64,000 nucleotides of DNA from Flavobacteriales bacterium (lineage in GTDB: Bacteria; Bacteroidota; Bacteroidia; Flavobacteriales_D; Sanyastnellaceae). Within the stretch, counting starts at the first letter, position 1; the number at the start of each line of letters is the position of its first letter. Location: NCBI GenBank assembly GCA_002863125.1, contig PKEB01000004.1, positions 62,001 through 126,000 of the forward strand. Direction: 5' to 3'. The translations under genes were made by a program, and so were the position numbers. Positions 35,450 through 44,143 of the stretch are shown in pieces. The notes below the pieces were generated by a model. The model was given only the letters and a program-made list of their open reading frames with translations, had not been told where the DNA came from and made no database searches.

Positions 35450-37393
35450 TCACGCGGACTGCATGGCACCTGATGTGCCGGCTTGTGCCGCCATTTCCAC
35501 GGCGTAAGCTACAATGGATGCCGCATCGTACCCATTCTCGGCGTACAATTCTGCTTGGGTGCCGTGTTCGACGTAGCGGTCAGGCAGCCCCAATCGACGC
35601 ACTTGGGCCTGGTACCCTTGGTCGCCTATGAACTCCAACACTGCACTTCCGAAGCCACCCATGATGCACCCGTCTTCCAAGGTGATGACGTGCTTGAATT
35701 TGCCGAACACCTCGTGCAGCATCATTTCGTCAATCGGCTTGGCAAACCGCATGTCGTAGTGCGCCGCAGAGATGCCGCGCTGGGCTAAGGCTTCACAGGC
35801 TTCGGTGGCCTGGGTTCCAATGGCGCCAATGCTGAGGATGGCGATGTCATTGCCGTTTTGCAGCCGTCGTCCTTTGCCGATGGGCAGGGCTTCGAAGGGT
35901 TGCTTCCAATCCACAATGGACCCCGTGCCGCGTGGGTAGCGGATGGAATAGGGGCCATCGTGCAGTTGCGAAGCGGAATACATCATGTTGCGCAATTCCA
36001 CTTCGTCCATGGGTGCTGCGACGACCATGTTTGGGATGCAACGCATGTAAGCGAGGTCGTACGCTCCGTGGTGCGTTGGGCCGTCGGCGCCGACTACGCC
36101 ACCGCGGTCCAAGCAGAAGACTACGTGCAAGTTTTGAATCGCCACGTCGTGGATGACCTGGTCGTAGGCGCGTTGCATGAAGCTCGAGTAGATGTTGCAG
36201 AACGGCACCTTGCCTTGGGTGGCCATGCCGGCACTGAAGGTGACGGCGTGCTGTTCAGCGATGCCCACGTCGAACGCCCGGTCGGGCATCTCAGCGAGCA
36301 TGTACTTCAACGAGCAGCCGGATGGCATCGCTGGGGTCACGCCTACCACGCGGGCGTCTTGCTTCGCCAACTCGATGATGCTGTGCCCGAATACGTCTTG
36401 AAACTTCGGGGGCTTGGGCTGTGAAGGCGCTGCTTTTTTGATTTCACCGGTCTTCTTGTCAAACAGCCCCGGTGCGTGCCACGTGGTGGCGCTGCCTTCC
36501 TCAGCAGGAGCGTAGCCTTTTCCTTTGACGGTGACGCAGTGCAACAGCTTGGGGCCTGGGATGTCCTTGATGTCCTCGAGGATCTGTGCCAAGTGCTCGA
36601 CATCGTGGCCATCAACGGGACCGAAGTACCGGAAGTTGAGCGATTCAAAGAGGTTGGATTGCTTGAGCAAAGCAGACTTCACGGCCGACTCGACTTTTTG
36701 TGCAATGGCTTGTGCGTTGGGGCCAAACTTGGAAATGCGTCCGAGCAAGTGCCACACTTCATCCTTGACCTTGTTGTAGGCTTTGGATGTGGTGATGTCC
36801 GTCAGGTATTCCTTGAGCGCACCGACGTTGGGGTCGATGGACATGCAGTTGTCGTTCAGCACCACCAACAGGTTGGCGTCTTCGGCGCCGCCGTGATTGA
36901 GACCTTCAAAGGCCAATCCGGCGGTCATGGCTCCATCGCCAATGACGGCGACGTGTTTCTTATCGTGCTGTCCGCTCAGTTTGCTCGCCACGGCCATGCC
37001 AAGCGCAGCCGAAACGGAGGTTGAGCTGTGGCCAACGCCGAAGGTGTCGTATTCGCTTTCGCTGCGCTTCGGGAATCCACTCAGGCCACCGTATTGGCGG
37101 TTGGTGTGAAACCGATCGCGGCGTCCGGTCAAAATCTTGTGGCCGTACGCTTGGTGGCCGACGTCCCACACCAATTGGTCTTCCGGCGTGTTGAACGCAT
37201 AATGCAGCGCCACCGTCAATTCTACTACGCCCAAGCTGGCTCCGAAGTGCCCTCCCTTTTCTGAAACGACATCGACAATGAAGTCGCGCAGTTCATCACA
37301 AACCGCTGGTAAATCCTCAATGTTGAAGTGCTCGCGTAAGTCCGAGGGGGTCTCGATGCGCGAGAGGTGTGGGCCAGCAGGGTAGTGATTCAT
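35450..37393 (-). CDS. dxs: 1-deoxy-D-xylulose-5-phosphate synthase
   Basis: First step of the MEP isoprenoid pathway; condenses pyruvate and glyceraldehyde 3-phosphate with thiamine diphosphate. The protein is 647 residues. Motifs: HQAYGHKILTGR, the TPP motif GDGAMTAGLAFEGLNH, and the later DRGGVVGADGPTHHG. The 3' end lies ten bases before DUF2480. ispG at 19609-21546 supplies a later step of the same pathway. Confidence 0.97.
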   Translation of the reverse strand: MNHYPAGPHLSRIETPSDLREHFNIEDLPAVCDELRDFIVDVVSEKGGHFGASLGVVELTVALHYAFNTPEDQLVWDVGHQAYGHKILTGRRDRFHTNRQYGGLSGFPKRSESEYDTFGVGHSSTSVSAALGMAVASKLSGQHDKKHVAVIGDGAMTAGLAFEGLNHGGAEDANLLVVLNDNCMSIDPNVGALKEYLTDITTSKAYNKVKDEVWHLLGRISKFGPNAQAIAQKVESAVKSALLKQSNLFESLNFRYFGPVDGHDVEHLAQILEDIKDIPGPKLLHCVTVKGKGYAPAEEGSATTWHAPGLFDKKTGEIKKAAPSQPKPPKFQDVFGHSIIELAKQDARVVGVTPAMPSGCSLKYMLAEMPDRAFDVGIAEQHAVTFSAGMATQGKVPFCNIYSSFMQRAYDQVIHDVAIQNLHVVFCLDRGGVVGADGPTHHGAYDLAYMRCIPNMVVAAPMDEVELRNMMYSASQLHDGPYSIRYPRGTGSIVDWKQPFEALPIGKGRRLQNGNDIAILSIGAIGTQATEACEALAQRGISAAHYDMRFAKPIDEMMLHEVFGKFKHVITLEDGCIMGGFGSAVLEFIGDQGYQAQVRRLGLPDRYVEHGTQAELYAENGYDAASIVAYAVEMAAQAGTSGAMQSA

Positions 37394-37428
37394 GGAAGTA
37401 GGGTCTTATTTCGCCTGTGGGGTTCAAA

Positions 37429-37436
37429 CAAATCTA
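37429..37436 (-). promoter_or_regulatory. -7 promoter box of dxs
   Basis: TAGATTTG on the minus strand, a perfect TAnnTTTG match, 35 bases before the dxs ATG; gives a leader of normal length. Confidence 0.45.
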
Positions 37437-37507
37437 ACGGCAATCATGTTCACCTTCCGCTTGAGAAGGACCAACATTTGCCAACAATCCATGCATTGGC
37501 TAGGGGC

Positions 37508-38200
37508 TTAAGCCTCCACCAAGGCCGCTAAGCCCGCCAGGATGGCCTTGCCGTCGGAGTTGGCCAAGTCGTCGCTCGCCGCGCGCTCCGGGTGGGGCAT
37601 CATCCCGAAAACGTTCATTTCGCGGTTGGCCACGCCCGCGATGTTGGCAACCGCTCCGTTGGGGTTGGACCACGCGTTGACCGCACCGGACTCATCGCAG
37701 TATTGGAACAAGACTTGGTCGTTGTCCTGAAGGGCCTTCAGCCCGTCTTCTTCGATGAAGTAATTGCCTTCACCGTGGGCAATGGGAATGGTGATGGGCG
37801 TGGATGGATCCAGCGCGCTGGAGATTGGTGCCTTTCTGGAGACGGGCTTGAGGGACACGTTTTTGCAGATGAACTTGCGGCTCTCGTTGTGCAGCAGTGC
37901 ACCGGGCAGCAAGCCGGTTTCGCACAAAATTTGGAAGCCGTTGCACACGCCGAATACGCGTCCGCCTTTTTGAGCATGGTTCACGACGGATTCCATGATG
38001 GGTGAAAAACGCGCAATCGCTCCGCTGCGCAAGTAGTCACCATAGCTGAATCCACCGGGCAAAATGATGACATCAGCGCCTTGCAAATCGTGGTCCTTAT
38101 GCCACAGTTGAACAACGGAAAACCCTAAGTCGTGTTCCAGGGCGTGGACCATGTCCATGTCGCAGTTGGAACCGGGAAAAGTGACCACTCCAAATTTCAT
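37508..38200 (-). CDS. purQ: Phosphoribosylformylglycinamidine synthase subunit PurQ
   Basis: Glutaminase subunit of the fourth purine step. The 230-residue class I amidotransferase has the nucleophile in FGVCNGFQIL and the His-Glu pair in HPERA. A separate PurQ implies the small-subunit PurSQL form of the enzyme rather than the single large PurL. PurS and PurL are not in this window. purD is encoded nearby at 39413-40699. Its promoter box GACCTTCG is followed by CACC and ATG. Confidence 0.95.
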   Translation of the reverse strand: MKFGVVTFPGSNCDMDMVHALEHDLGFSVVQLWHKDHDLQGADVIILPGGFSYGDYLRSGAIARFSPIMESVVNHAQKGGRVFGVCNGFQILCETGLLPGALLHNESRKFICKNVSLKPVSRKAPISSALDPSTPITIPIAHGEGNYFIEEDGLKALQDNDQVLFQYCDESGAVNAWSNPNGAVANIAGVANREMNVFGMMPHPERAASDDLANSDGKAILAGLAALVEA

Positions 38201-38204
38201 GGTG

Positions 38205-38212
38205 CGAAGGTC
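38205..38212 (-). promoter_or_regulatory. -7 promoter box of purQ
   Basis: GACCTTCG on the minus strand, two mismatches to TAnnTTTG but the same CTTYG-CACC-ATG layout as DUF4271 and mlaE; spacer of four bases. Confidence 0.35.
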
Positions 38213-38227
38213 GTGATTGTTTGGAAT

Positions 38228-39166
38228 TCAGCTCAACATCTGCTGAACAAAAAGAACCAACACGGTGCCAACAAGCGCCCAGTACACGGCGTCGTGCCAC
38301 GGCCGCTGTAACCGCCGCGAGCGCTCTCGTTCGGGAACCAGCCCGATGCACGTGAAGCCCATGGCCAGGCCGAGTGACGGCGTGAGGGGGAGCACAATCA
38401 GGTCCAAACCGTTTTCGGCGTTCATCCACAGTGCCCCTCCCAGTGCGGTGCACCATGTCGCCGTTAAGACGCTCATTCGGGCATTTTGTGATCGGAGGTT
38501 GAGGGATGACTGTTTGCGCAGCAGTACCATTCCGCCGGCTGCGGCCCAAGCCAAAATCATCCAATGCAGGCCATTGCCCGTTTGAAACGCGGGGGCCGCC
38601 GCAGCGGGTTCGCTGCCTAAAGCGAACGGCACGGCATTCAATACACCGATGGCAATTGCGCCTCCCCAGCCAGCCCCAATGATCAGCATGGCCCACTCCC
38701 TGAAAATGCCCGGGCGCAAGTTGATTTGCATGGCTGCCAAGCCCAAGATGAGCCCCCAGTTGCTCGGGTTGAGCCCGATGGCCAGTGCGGCGAGGGCCCC
38801 CGAACGAAATTGGATGCCGCTGGTGGACGACTGCCGGTGCACCGTCAGTGCCATGGACAAACTGCTGCACGCGAGCAACAAGCTGCCCCACAACCGGCAA
38901 CCCGCCGTCCAAGTGGTCGGCTTCAACCACGCGACACTCCACAGGACGATCAGCCAAGCCAGCGCCGAATCGCCACGGTCGACGAAGTGGCGATTGACGT
39001 AAATGCGGTGTGCGTACAGCGCCACTCCGGTAAGCCCCAACCCGTGAATCGCAGCGCTCGTTCCATCCAGCGTTCCCGCCCACCAATGCGCAATCAATCC
39101 ACCAAAAATGGTCAGTGGAATGAGGGCCCATGCAATTGGTTGATTGGAGCGGAGGATTGAAATCAA
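38228..39166 (-). CDS. DUF6427-like polytopic membrane protein
   Basis: A 312-residue inner-membrane protein with about eight to ten hydrophobic segments and no catalytic motif. Its N-terminus (MISILRSNQPIAWALIPL) and its place beside a small one-helix protein and purD match the DUF6427 family of flavobacteria, whose function is unknown. No ATG fits the start; TTG at 39166 is the likely start. It is divergent from the small protein at 39200. An overlapping frame at 38097-39131 is a shadow. Confidence 0.65.
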   Translation of the reverse strand: MISILRSNQPIAWALIPLTIFGGLIAHWWAGTLDGTSAAIHGLGLTGVALYAHRIYVNRHFVDRGDSALAWLIVLWSVAWLKPTTWTAGCRLWGSLLLACSSLSMALTVHRQSSTSGIQFRSGALAALAIGLNPSNWGLILGLAAMQINLRPGIFREWAMLIIGAGWGGAIAIGVLNAVPFALGSEPAAAAPAFQTGNGLHWMILAWAAAGGMVLLRKQSSLNLRSQNARMSVLTATWCTALGGALWMNAENGLDLIVLPLTPSLGLAMGFTCIGLVPERERSRRLQRPWHDAVYWALVGTVLVLFVQQMLS

Positions 39167-39174
39167 CGGTTGCT

Positions 39175-39182
39175 TATTTTTG
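39175..39182 (+). promoter_or_regulatory. -7 promoter box of the DUF6341-like gene
   Basis: TATTTTTG, a perfect TAnnTTTG match, 17 bases before ATG 39200. Confidence 0.5.
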
Positions 39183-39199
39183 TTCCGAATTTAGGAACC

Positions 39200-39388
39200 A
39201 TGAACACACAAGAAATCATCACTCCTGTCGCGAAATTCATCGAATGGACGTTTGAAACCATTCTCGTTCCGATGAGCTCGCCATTCAACATGGCCGTTAT
39301 CGCCCTTGGTTTCGGCGGGTTGTTCTTGTGGTTGCGGTTGCAAAAGAAGTACACGGCCAAGGCCGAGGAGGAAGGCGGCATCGTCTAA
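39200..39388 (+). CDS. Small single-helix membrane protein, DUF6341-like
   Basis: A 62-residue protein with one membrane helix (FNMAVIALGFGGLFLWLRL) and a charged C-terminal tail. In flavobacteria a DUF6341 protein of similar size sits between DUF6427 and purD, so position and shape suggest that family; sequence similarity is weak. The start is ATG 39200, because the in-frame TTG at 39170 lies upstream of the promoter box. Confidence 0.6.
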   Translation: MNTQEIITPVAKFIEWTFETILVPMSSPFNMAVIALGFGGLFLWLRLQKKYTAKAEEEGGIV

Positions 39389-39412
39389 CTCCCTTCTCTT
39401 ATACTTCCTTCC

Positions 39413-40699
39413 TTAGGCCAAGTCCAAGACGTCGGCACCGATGTCTTTGCGGTGGTAGGCTCCTTCAAACGTCACTTTCTCGGCGAGTTTGTAGCTGTTT
39501 TTGAGCGCTTCTTCGACGTCGTTACCGCGTCCCGTCAAGGCGACGACGCGCCCGCCGTTGGTGATGATTTTGCGTCGGCTTGATTTGGTGCCCGCGTGGA
39601 ACACCATGCCGTCAATGTCGGCTACGTCATTCAGTCCTTTGATTTCGCGGCCCTTCTCGTAACTGCCCGGGTAGCCTTCGCTGGCGAGGATCACCGTCGT
39701 CGCAGCGCGTTCGTCTGTGACCAAGTCGTATTCAGACAGCAACCCGCTGCACAAGCTTTCGAAAAGGTGAAGCAAATCGCTCTTCAGTCGGGGCAGGACC
39801 ACCTCGGTCTCGGGGTCGCCGAGTCGGCAGTTGTATTCAATCACATACGGATCGCTTCCCACTTTGATGAGGCCGAAGAAGATGACGCCTTTGTATGGGA
39901 TGCCGTCTTTTCCGAGCCCTTTGATGGTCGGGATAATGACCTGGTTCAGCGCCTTTTGTTGGAATTCTTCCGACAAAAAGGGAACCGGCGAAATGGCGCC
40001 CATGCCGCCTGTGTTGGGGCCGGTGTCACCTTCACCGATGCGCTTGTAGTCCTTCGCTGATGGCAGCAAATGATAGCTCGAGCCGTCGGTTACAGCGAAC
40101 ATGCTGAGCTCCTTGCCTTCCAAAAATTCTTCCATGACCACCTTCCGGCCTGCATCGCTGAATGCCTTGCCACTCAGCATTTCTTCAAGCGTCTTGACGG
40201 CCTCCTCCTTGGAAGAAGTGATGATGACGCCTTTGCCTGCGGCGAGCCCGTCGGCTTTCAAGACGTACGGTGGCTGGAATTCATCCAGCGCGGCAATGGC
40301 CTCGTCGAGTTGGGTGTGATCAAAGCTTGCGTAACGCGCCGTTGGGATGTTGTGCCGCTGCATGAATGCCTTCGCAAATTCCTTGCTCCCTTCGAGCATG
40401 GCCCCCTCTTTTTTGGGCCCCACGACCATGACATTGGTCTTGGTAGAAGCCTCAAAATAGTCGGCAATGCCGGCGACCAATGGCGCTTCTGCGCCCACCA
40501 CCAACAAACCGATTTCATGGCGCCGGACGTACCGCTCGACGGCCGCAAAATCCATGGGATCCAAATCGGCAGTTTCCCCCAAAGATTCCATGCCGCCGTT
40601 GCCCGGAGCAATGTGCAGTTTCCGCAGCATGGACGATTGACTCAGCTTCCATGCAATGGCGTGCTCACGCCCGCCGCTTCCCAACAAGAGTACATTCAT
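39413..40699 (-). CDS. purD: Phosphoribosylamine-glycine ligase
   Basis: Second enzymatic step of purine synthesis, an ATP-grasp ligase. The 428-residue protein opens with MNVLLLGSGGREHAIAWK and has the ATP-grasp segments LKADGLAAGKGV and FGLIKVGSDPYVIEYNCRLGDPE. ATG 40699 is chosen over upstream in-frame codons because the family begins at MNVLLLGSGG and a perfect TAATTTTG box ends six bases before it. It is divergent from the glycosyltransferase gene. Confidence 0.96.
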   Translation of the reverse strand: MNVLLLGSGGREHAIAWKLSQSSMLRKLHIAPGNGGMESLGETADLDPMDFAAVERYVRRHEIGLLVVGAEAPLVAGIADYFEASTKTNVMVVGPKKEGAMLEGSKEFAKAFMQRHNIPTARYASFDHTQLDEAIAALDEFQPPYVLKADGLAAGKGVIITSSKEEAVKTLEEMLSGKAFSDAGRKVVMEEFLEGKELSMFAVTDGSSYHLLPSAKDYKRIGEGDTGPNTGGMGAISPVPFLSEEFQQKALNQVIIPTIKGLGKDGIPYKGVIFFGLIKVGSDPYVIEYNCRLGDPETEVVLPRLKSDLLHLFESLCSGLLSEYDLVTDERAATTVILASEGYPGSYEKGREIKGLNDVADIDGMVFHAGTKSSRRKIITNGGRVVALTGRGNDVEEALKNSYKLAEKVTFEGAYHRKDIGADVLDLA

Positions 40700-40705
40700 A
40701 GCGAA

Positions 40706-40713
40706 CAAAATTA
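40706..40713 (-). promoter_or_regulatory. -7 promoter box of purD
   Basis: TAATTTTG on the minus strand, a perfect TAnnTTTG match, six bases before ATG. A TTG lies 19 bases further upstream, at the spacing known for the -33 element. Confidence 0.6.
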
Positions 40714-40808
40714 ATGGCTTGAATCGTGGGTGCAAGCATTCGTTGGAAACTTCCTGTTTGTCCGCAGTAACTTGCGAAATAATCGCACCTTCCAGCCGTT
40801 CCATCTCC

Positions 40809-42614
40809 ATGCCCTCTCCTTCCTTATCCGTGGTGATCATTGCCTTCAACGAGGAGCGCAACTTGCCGCACTGTCTGGATTCGCTGGAGGGCATTGCAGA
40901 TGAGGTGCTGGTGGTGGACTCGGGGTCTACCGATCGGACCGTTGCCTTGGCTGAAGAGCGGGGGGCTCGGGTGCTGAATCACGCATTTGAAGGGCACATC
41001 GAGCAGAAGAATTGGGCCGCAGCCCAAGCGACGGGTGAGTGGCTGCTTTCGTTGGATGCGGACGAAGCGCTCAGCCCTGAATTGGCAGCGTCCATTCGCG
41101 CGTGGCGAGCGGATGCTTCAGCCGCTTCGGTCAACGGTTTCCGAATGAACCGACTGACCTCGTACTGCGGTGAGTGGGTGCGCCACGGCGGTTGGTACCC
41201 GGACACCAAGCTTCGGCTTTGGAAGGCGGGACATGCCCAGTGGACGGGCGAAAACCCACACGATCGACTGGACATGGCGGAGGGCGATGAAGCTGGTTTT
41301 ATGGAAGGCGATATCCTGCATTACTCCTACCATTCGGTCGATGATCACCTCCGTCAGATTGATTATTTCTCGGACATTGCCGCGATGGCGTATCAGGGGC
41401 CAGCGTGGTTGGCCAGCCCGTTCATTCGCCCCATCAAGGCCGGATTTCAGTGGTTCAAAAATGCCATCTTGCGCGGCGGTTGGCGGGACGGTGCCACCGG
41501 CTGGACCATCGCCCGCTGGAGTGCCTTTGCGACGGCTGAGAAGTACCGAAAAATCCGCAACCGCATGCGCATGGAACGGGCGCTCGTGCGCTTCGGACGG
41601 GCGGAAATCAAACGCATCCTCGTTTGCCGAACGGACGCCATCGGAGACGTGACAGTCACGCTCCCCATTGCGGGCTTTTTGAAGTCGGTGAACCCGGGAT
41701 TGCAGGTCGATTTCCTGACCCGGTCTTATACCGCACCGGTGGCACAAGCCGCGGTCAATGTCGACGGAGTTGTGGTGTGGGACGGGTCCGCTGCCGTGGA
41801 CTGGTCGGTGTACGATGCGGCGATTTTGGCGTTCCCCGATGCAACGGTCGCGCGTCAGCTGCAGCAGTCTGGCGTTCCCATACGCGTGGGGACTCGACGC
41901 CGCTGGCCGTTTGCCCGGTTCGTGAACATCCACAACAACGCATCGAGGAAAGCGTCGGGCCGGCACGAAGCGTGGCATGGCATGGACCTCGCGTTGTCCA
42001 TGCATCCCGCACCGGGATTGAACCGACCCGGCCTGCGGATTCCGGATGATGCGTGGGCGTGGCAGGCCTGGGGGGAACTCCGCGCGGAACCTTGGTCGGC
42101 TGTGGCGGACGAAGTGAAGGGTGCATCGGAATGGATTGTACTGGGCCGCCGGCACATCATCCTGCATGCGGGCTCCAACAACAGCGCTACCAATTGGCCG
42201 TTGGAGCGGTACGTGGCGTCCATGGAGGCTTTTCTCAATTCCGGATGCCGGGTCCTGTGGACCGGGACGGCAGCCGAGGGGGAGCCCTTGAACGAGGTGC
42301 TCCATTCCCACAAGGATGTTGTCAACACAACGGGTAAGCTGTCCTTGCACCAGCTACTCTCCCTCATTTCCGCGTGCGACGGGCTGATTGCGTCGAGCAC
42401 CGGTCCGCTGCACATGGCGGCTGGCCTTGGTATGCCATGCACGGGTTTGTATGCTGCAGAAGCGCCGATGTGGCCGGAGCGATGGCACCCCTTGGGTGCG
42501 CAGGCCCAGTGGGAAGCGACGCCCCAGCGCACAGCGTCTGGACACTTGGATGTGGCTGTGGATGGCGTGGTTAACAGGTTCTTATACCTGTGGGGGTTGC
42601 CGGCGGCCCAATAA
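40809..42614 (+). CDS. GT2-GT9 fusion glycosyltransferase
   Basis: One 601-residue frame joins two envelope glycosyltransferases. Residues about 1-255 are a GT2 of the WaaE/KdtX type: SVVIIAFNEERNL, VVDSGSTDRT, EGHIEQKNWAA and the LSLDADEAL metal site. Residues about 267-590 are a GT9 (heptosyltransferase fold): RILVCRTDAIGDV, HAGSNNSATNWPLERY and the nucleotide-sugar end SSTGPLHMAAGLGMPCTGLY. Both likely act on lipopolysaccharide core or related glycan. The start is ATG 40809. The 3' end overlaps the convergent O-antigen ligase-like gene by 33 bases. Elsewhere these enzymes are usually separate genes. Confidence 0.85.
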   Translation: MPSPSLSVVIIAFNEERNLPHCLDSLEGIADEVLVVDSGSTDRTVALAEERGARVLNHAFEGHIEQKNWAAAQATGEWLLSLDADEALSPELAASIRAWRADASAASVNGFRMNRLTSYCGEWVRHGGWYPDTKLRLWKAGHAQWTGENPHDRLDMAEGDEAGFMEGDILHYSYHSVDDHLRQIDYFSDIAAMAYQGPAWLASPFIRPIKAGFQWFKNAILRGGWRDGATGWTIARWSAFATAEKYRKIRNRMRMERALVRFGRAEIKRILVCRTDAIGDVTVTLPIAGFLKSVNPGLQVDFLTRSYTAPVAQAAVNVDGVVVWDGSAAVDWSVYDAAILAFPDATVARQLQQSGVPIRVGTRRRWPFARFVNIHNNASRKASGRHEAWHGMDLALSMHPAPGLNRPGLRIPDDAWAWQAWGELRAEPWSAVADEVKGASEWIVLGRRHIILHAGSNNSATNWPLERYVASMEAFLNSGCRVLWTGTAAEGEPLNEVLHSHKDVVNTTGKLSLHQLLSLISACDGLIASSTGPLHMAAGLGMPCTGLYAAEAPMWPERWHPLGAQAQWEATPQRTASGHLDVAVDGVVNRFLYLWGLPAAQ

Positions 42615-44141
42615 GCCGATGAAGAATCCGGCGAATGTCACGCCGGCTTGAGTTTCCAAGGTGTCCTCCGTCAAACAAGAAAGGGCAATGACAACCAGAA
42701 ACAAAACGGCCGCTGAAGTGGGGTGGTGAGCGCGGCGTCCGTTGAGCGGGACGAGGGCGCCCAGGAGCACCAACCACAGGATGAGGTTCAGCGGTCCTCC
42801 CGCCACCAAAAACGTGACGTATTGATTGTGCGCTCGCAGCCTGAACGCCTCGTCGAGGGGGGAGTCAAGGGCGCTGTAGGCCTCATCATAGCTGGACGGT
42901 AAGTCGCCGATCCCTACACCGAGGACGGGATGCTCTTGGTAGATGTGGCGAGCGGCGTCGAGGAAGGCAAACCGCTGCACCAGCGAGTGCCCGCTGGGAT
43001 TTCCTCCGTCCCGTGCATTCCACACTTCGAACTGGATGACATCGAGCCGCCGCCGCAGGCCGCGGTGGGTTTTTTCCAAGATGGTCGGGATGCCCGCTTC
43101 GATCCACTGGACTTCTTCATCGCTCAATGCGCGTACACCGTCGGCGTCTTTTTTCAATCCTTTGGAGGCCAAAAATCGAATCAAGGTCATCTTGAGTTCT
43201 TGGCTTCGACCGTCTTGGCCGTTGAAGTCCACGGCACTGCGTGACGACCACGCTTCGAAGAGTTCATTCCAAGCGATGTGAACCCAAACGTGGGTCCCGT
43301 TTTCGCGCAAGCACCGTTCAGGGTAGTTGGCGTACGCCTCGCCTCGGGGCGTTGTGGTTTCCAATGCATCCGTTGACGGGTAGACCGGAACTAGGCACCA
43401 CGCCACTGCGCCCGCTGCTGCGATGCCTGCCACGCACAACCCGAGCACCGCCTTGCGTAACCGCCTGAATTGCCAAGAAGCGACGAGCAGCGTCAAGGGA
43501 AACAGAATGGCGCCGGTCAGCGAAGCGACTTTCCACGTGAACCAACCGCCCAGAAGGGTAATGAGCCCCACAACGAGCAATGCGAGCGGCTCGCGGTCCT
43601 TGAAGTAGCGAATCAGCCACCAACCCCATGCGAACGTGATGATCAAGCTGAAGCGGATGTGGGAGATAAACGGCGACCAATCGCGTGGCTGCAGCTCACC
43701 TGATTTTTGCAGGCCCATCCACAGGCAACTGCCACAGGCTGCGATGACGGCGATCGCCAAAGCGGCTTGAACGCGTTGCAAGCCAATCAGTTGATCCCAC
43801 CGCGCGGTGGTGAGGATGAGAGGGAAGGCGAGGAGCGGAAGTTGGATGCGGAGGGCTCGCCAACCGTAGGCCCAATCGGTGGTCCAGAGCTGGCTGAGCA
43901 GTTCCCAAGAATACAAAGCCAGGACTGCCCACAGCACGGGTTGTACCTGCCAATACGTCCACGACCGGCCACGAAAGAGGGGCCCGTTTTTCCACCGGTC
44001 AACGGCCCACGCAAAGACCAACAGAAAGGCACCTTGGCTCATGAGGAAATTGGAAAACGGCAAGGCAATCGCCGTGAGCATGAGGGCGGCATCGTACAAA
44101 AGCTGTACGCGAGAATCCGTTCCGGTGGAAGTGGAAGGCAT
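42582..44141 (-). CDS. O-antigen ligase/polymerase family membrane protein
   Basis: A 519-residue inner-membrane protein with roughly ten to twelve hydrophobic segments. A large hydrophilic loop lies between about residues 260 and 430. The Wzy/WaaL-type end of the loop is marked by HPVLGVGIGDL and RAHNQYVTFLVAGG. It may ligate or polymerise O-antigen-like glycans; which of the two cannot be told. The start ATG 44141 is two bases past the S41 protease stop. Upstream in-frame codons would run into that gene. Its 3' end overlaps the convergent glycosyltransferase gene. Confidence 0.8.
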   Translation of the reverse strand: MPSTSTGTDSRVQLLYDAALMLTAIALPFSNFLMSQGAFLLVFAWAVDRWKNGPLFRGRSWTYWQVQPVLWAVLALYSWELLSQLWTTDWAYGWRALRIQLPLLAFPLILTTARWDQLIGLQRVQAALAIAVIAACGSCLWMGLQKSGELQPRDWSPFISHIRFSLIITFAWGWWLIRYFKDREPLALLVVGLITLLGGWFTWKVASLTGAILFPLTLLVASWQFRRLRKAVLGLCVAGIAAAGAVAWCLVPVYPSTDALETTTPRGEAYANYPERCLRENGTHVWVHIAWNELFEAWSSRSAVDFNGQDGRSQELKMTLIRFLASKGLKKDADGVRALSDEEVQWIEAGIPTILEKTHRGLRRRLDVIQFEVWNARDGGNPSGHSLVQRFAFLDAARHIYQEHPVLGVGIGDLPSSYDEAYSALDSPLDEAFRLRAHNQYVTFLVAGGPLNLILWLVLLGALVPLNGRRAHHPTSAAVLFLVVIALSCLTEDTLETQAGVTFAGFFIGLLGRRQPPQV

Positions 44142-44143
44142 GG

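Noticed and set aside
38097-39131. Overlapping frame on the same strand as the DUF6427-like gene
   Set aside because: Low-complexity Arg/Gly/His composition without membrane segments; the other frame gives a coherent membrane protein with the family N-terminus.
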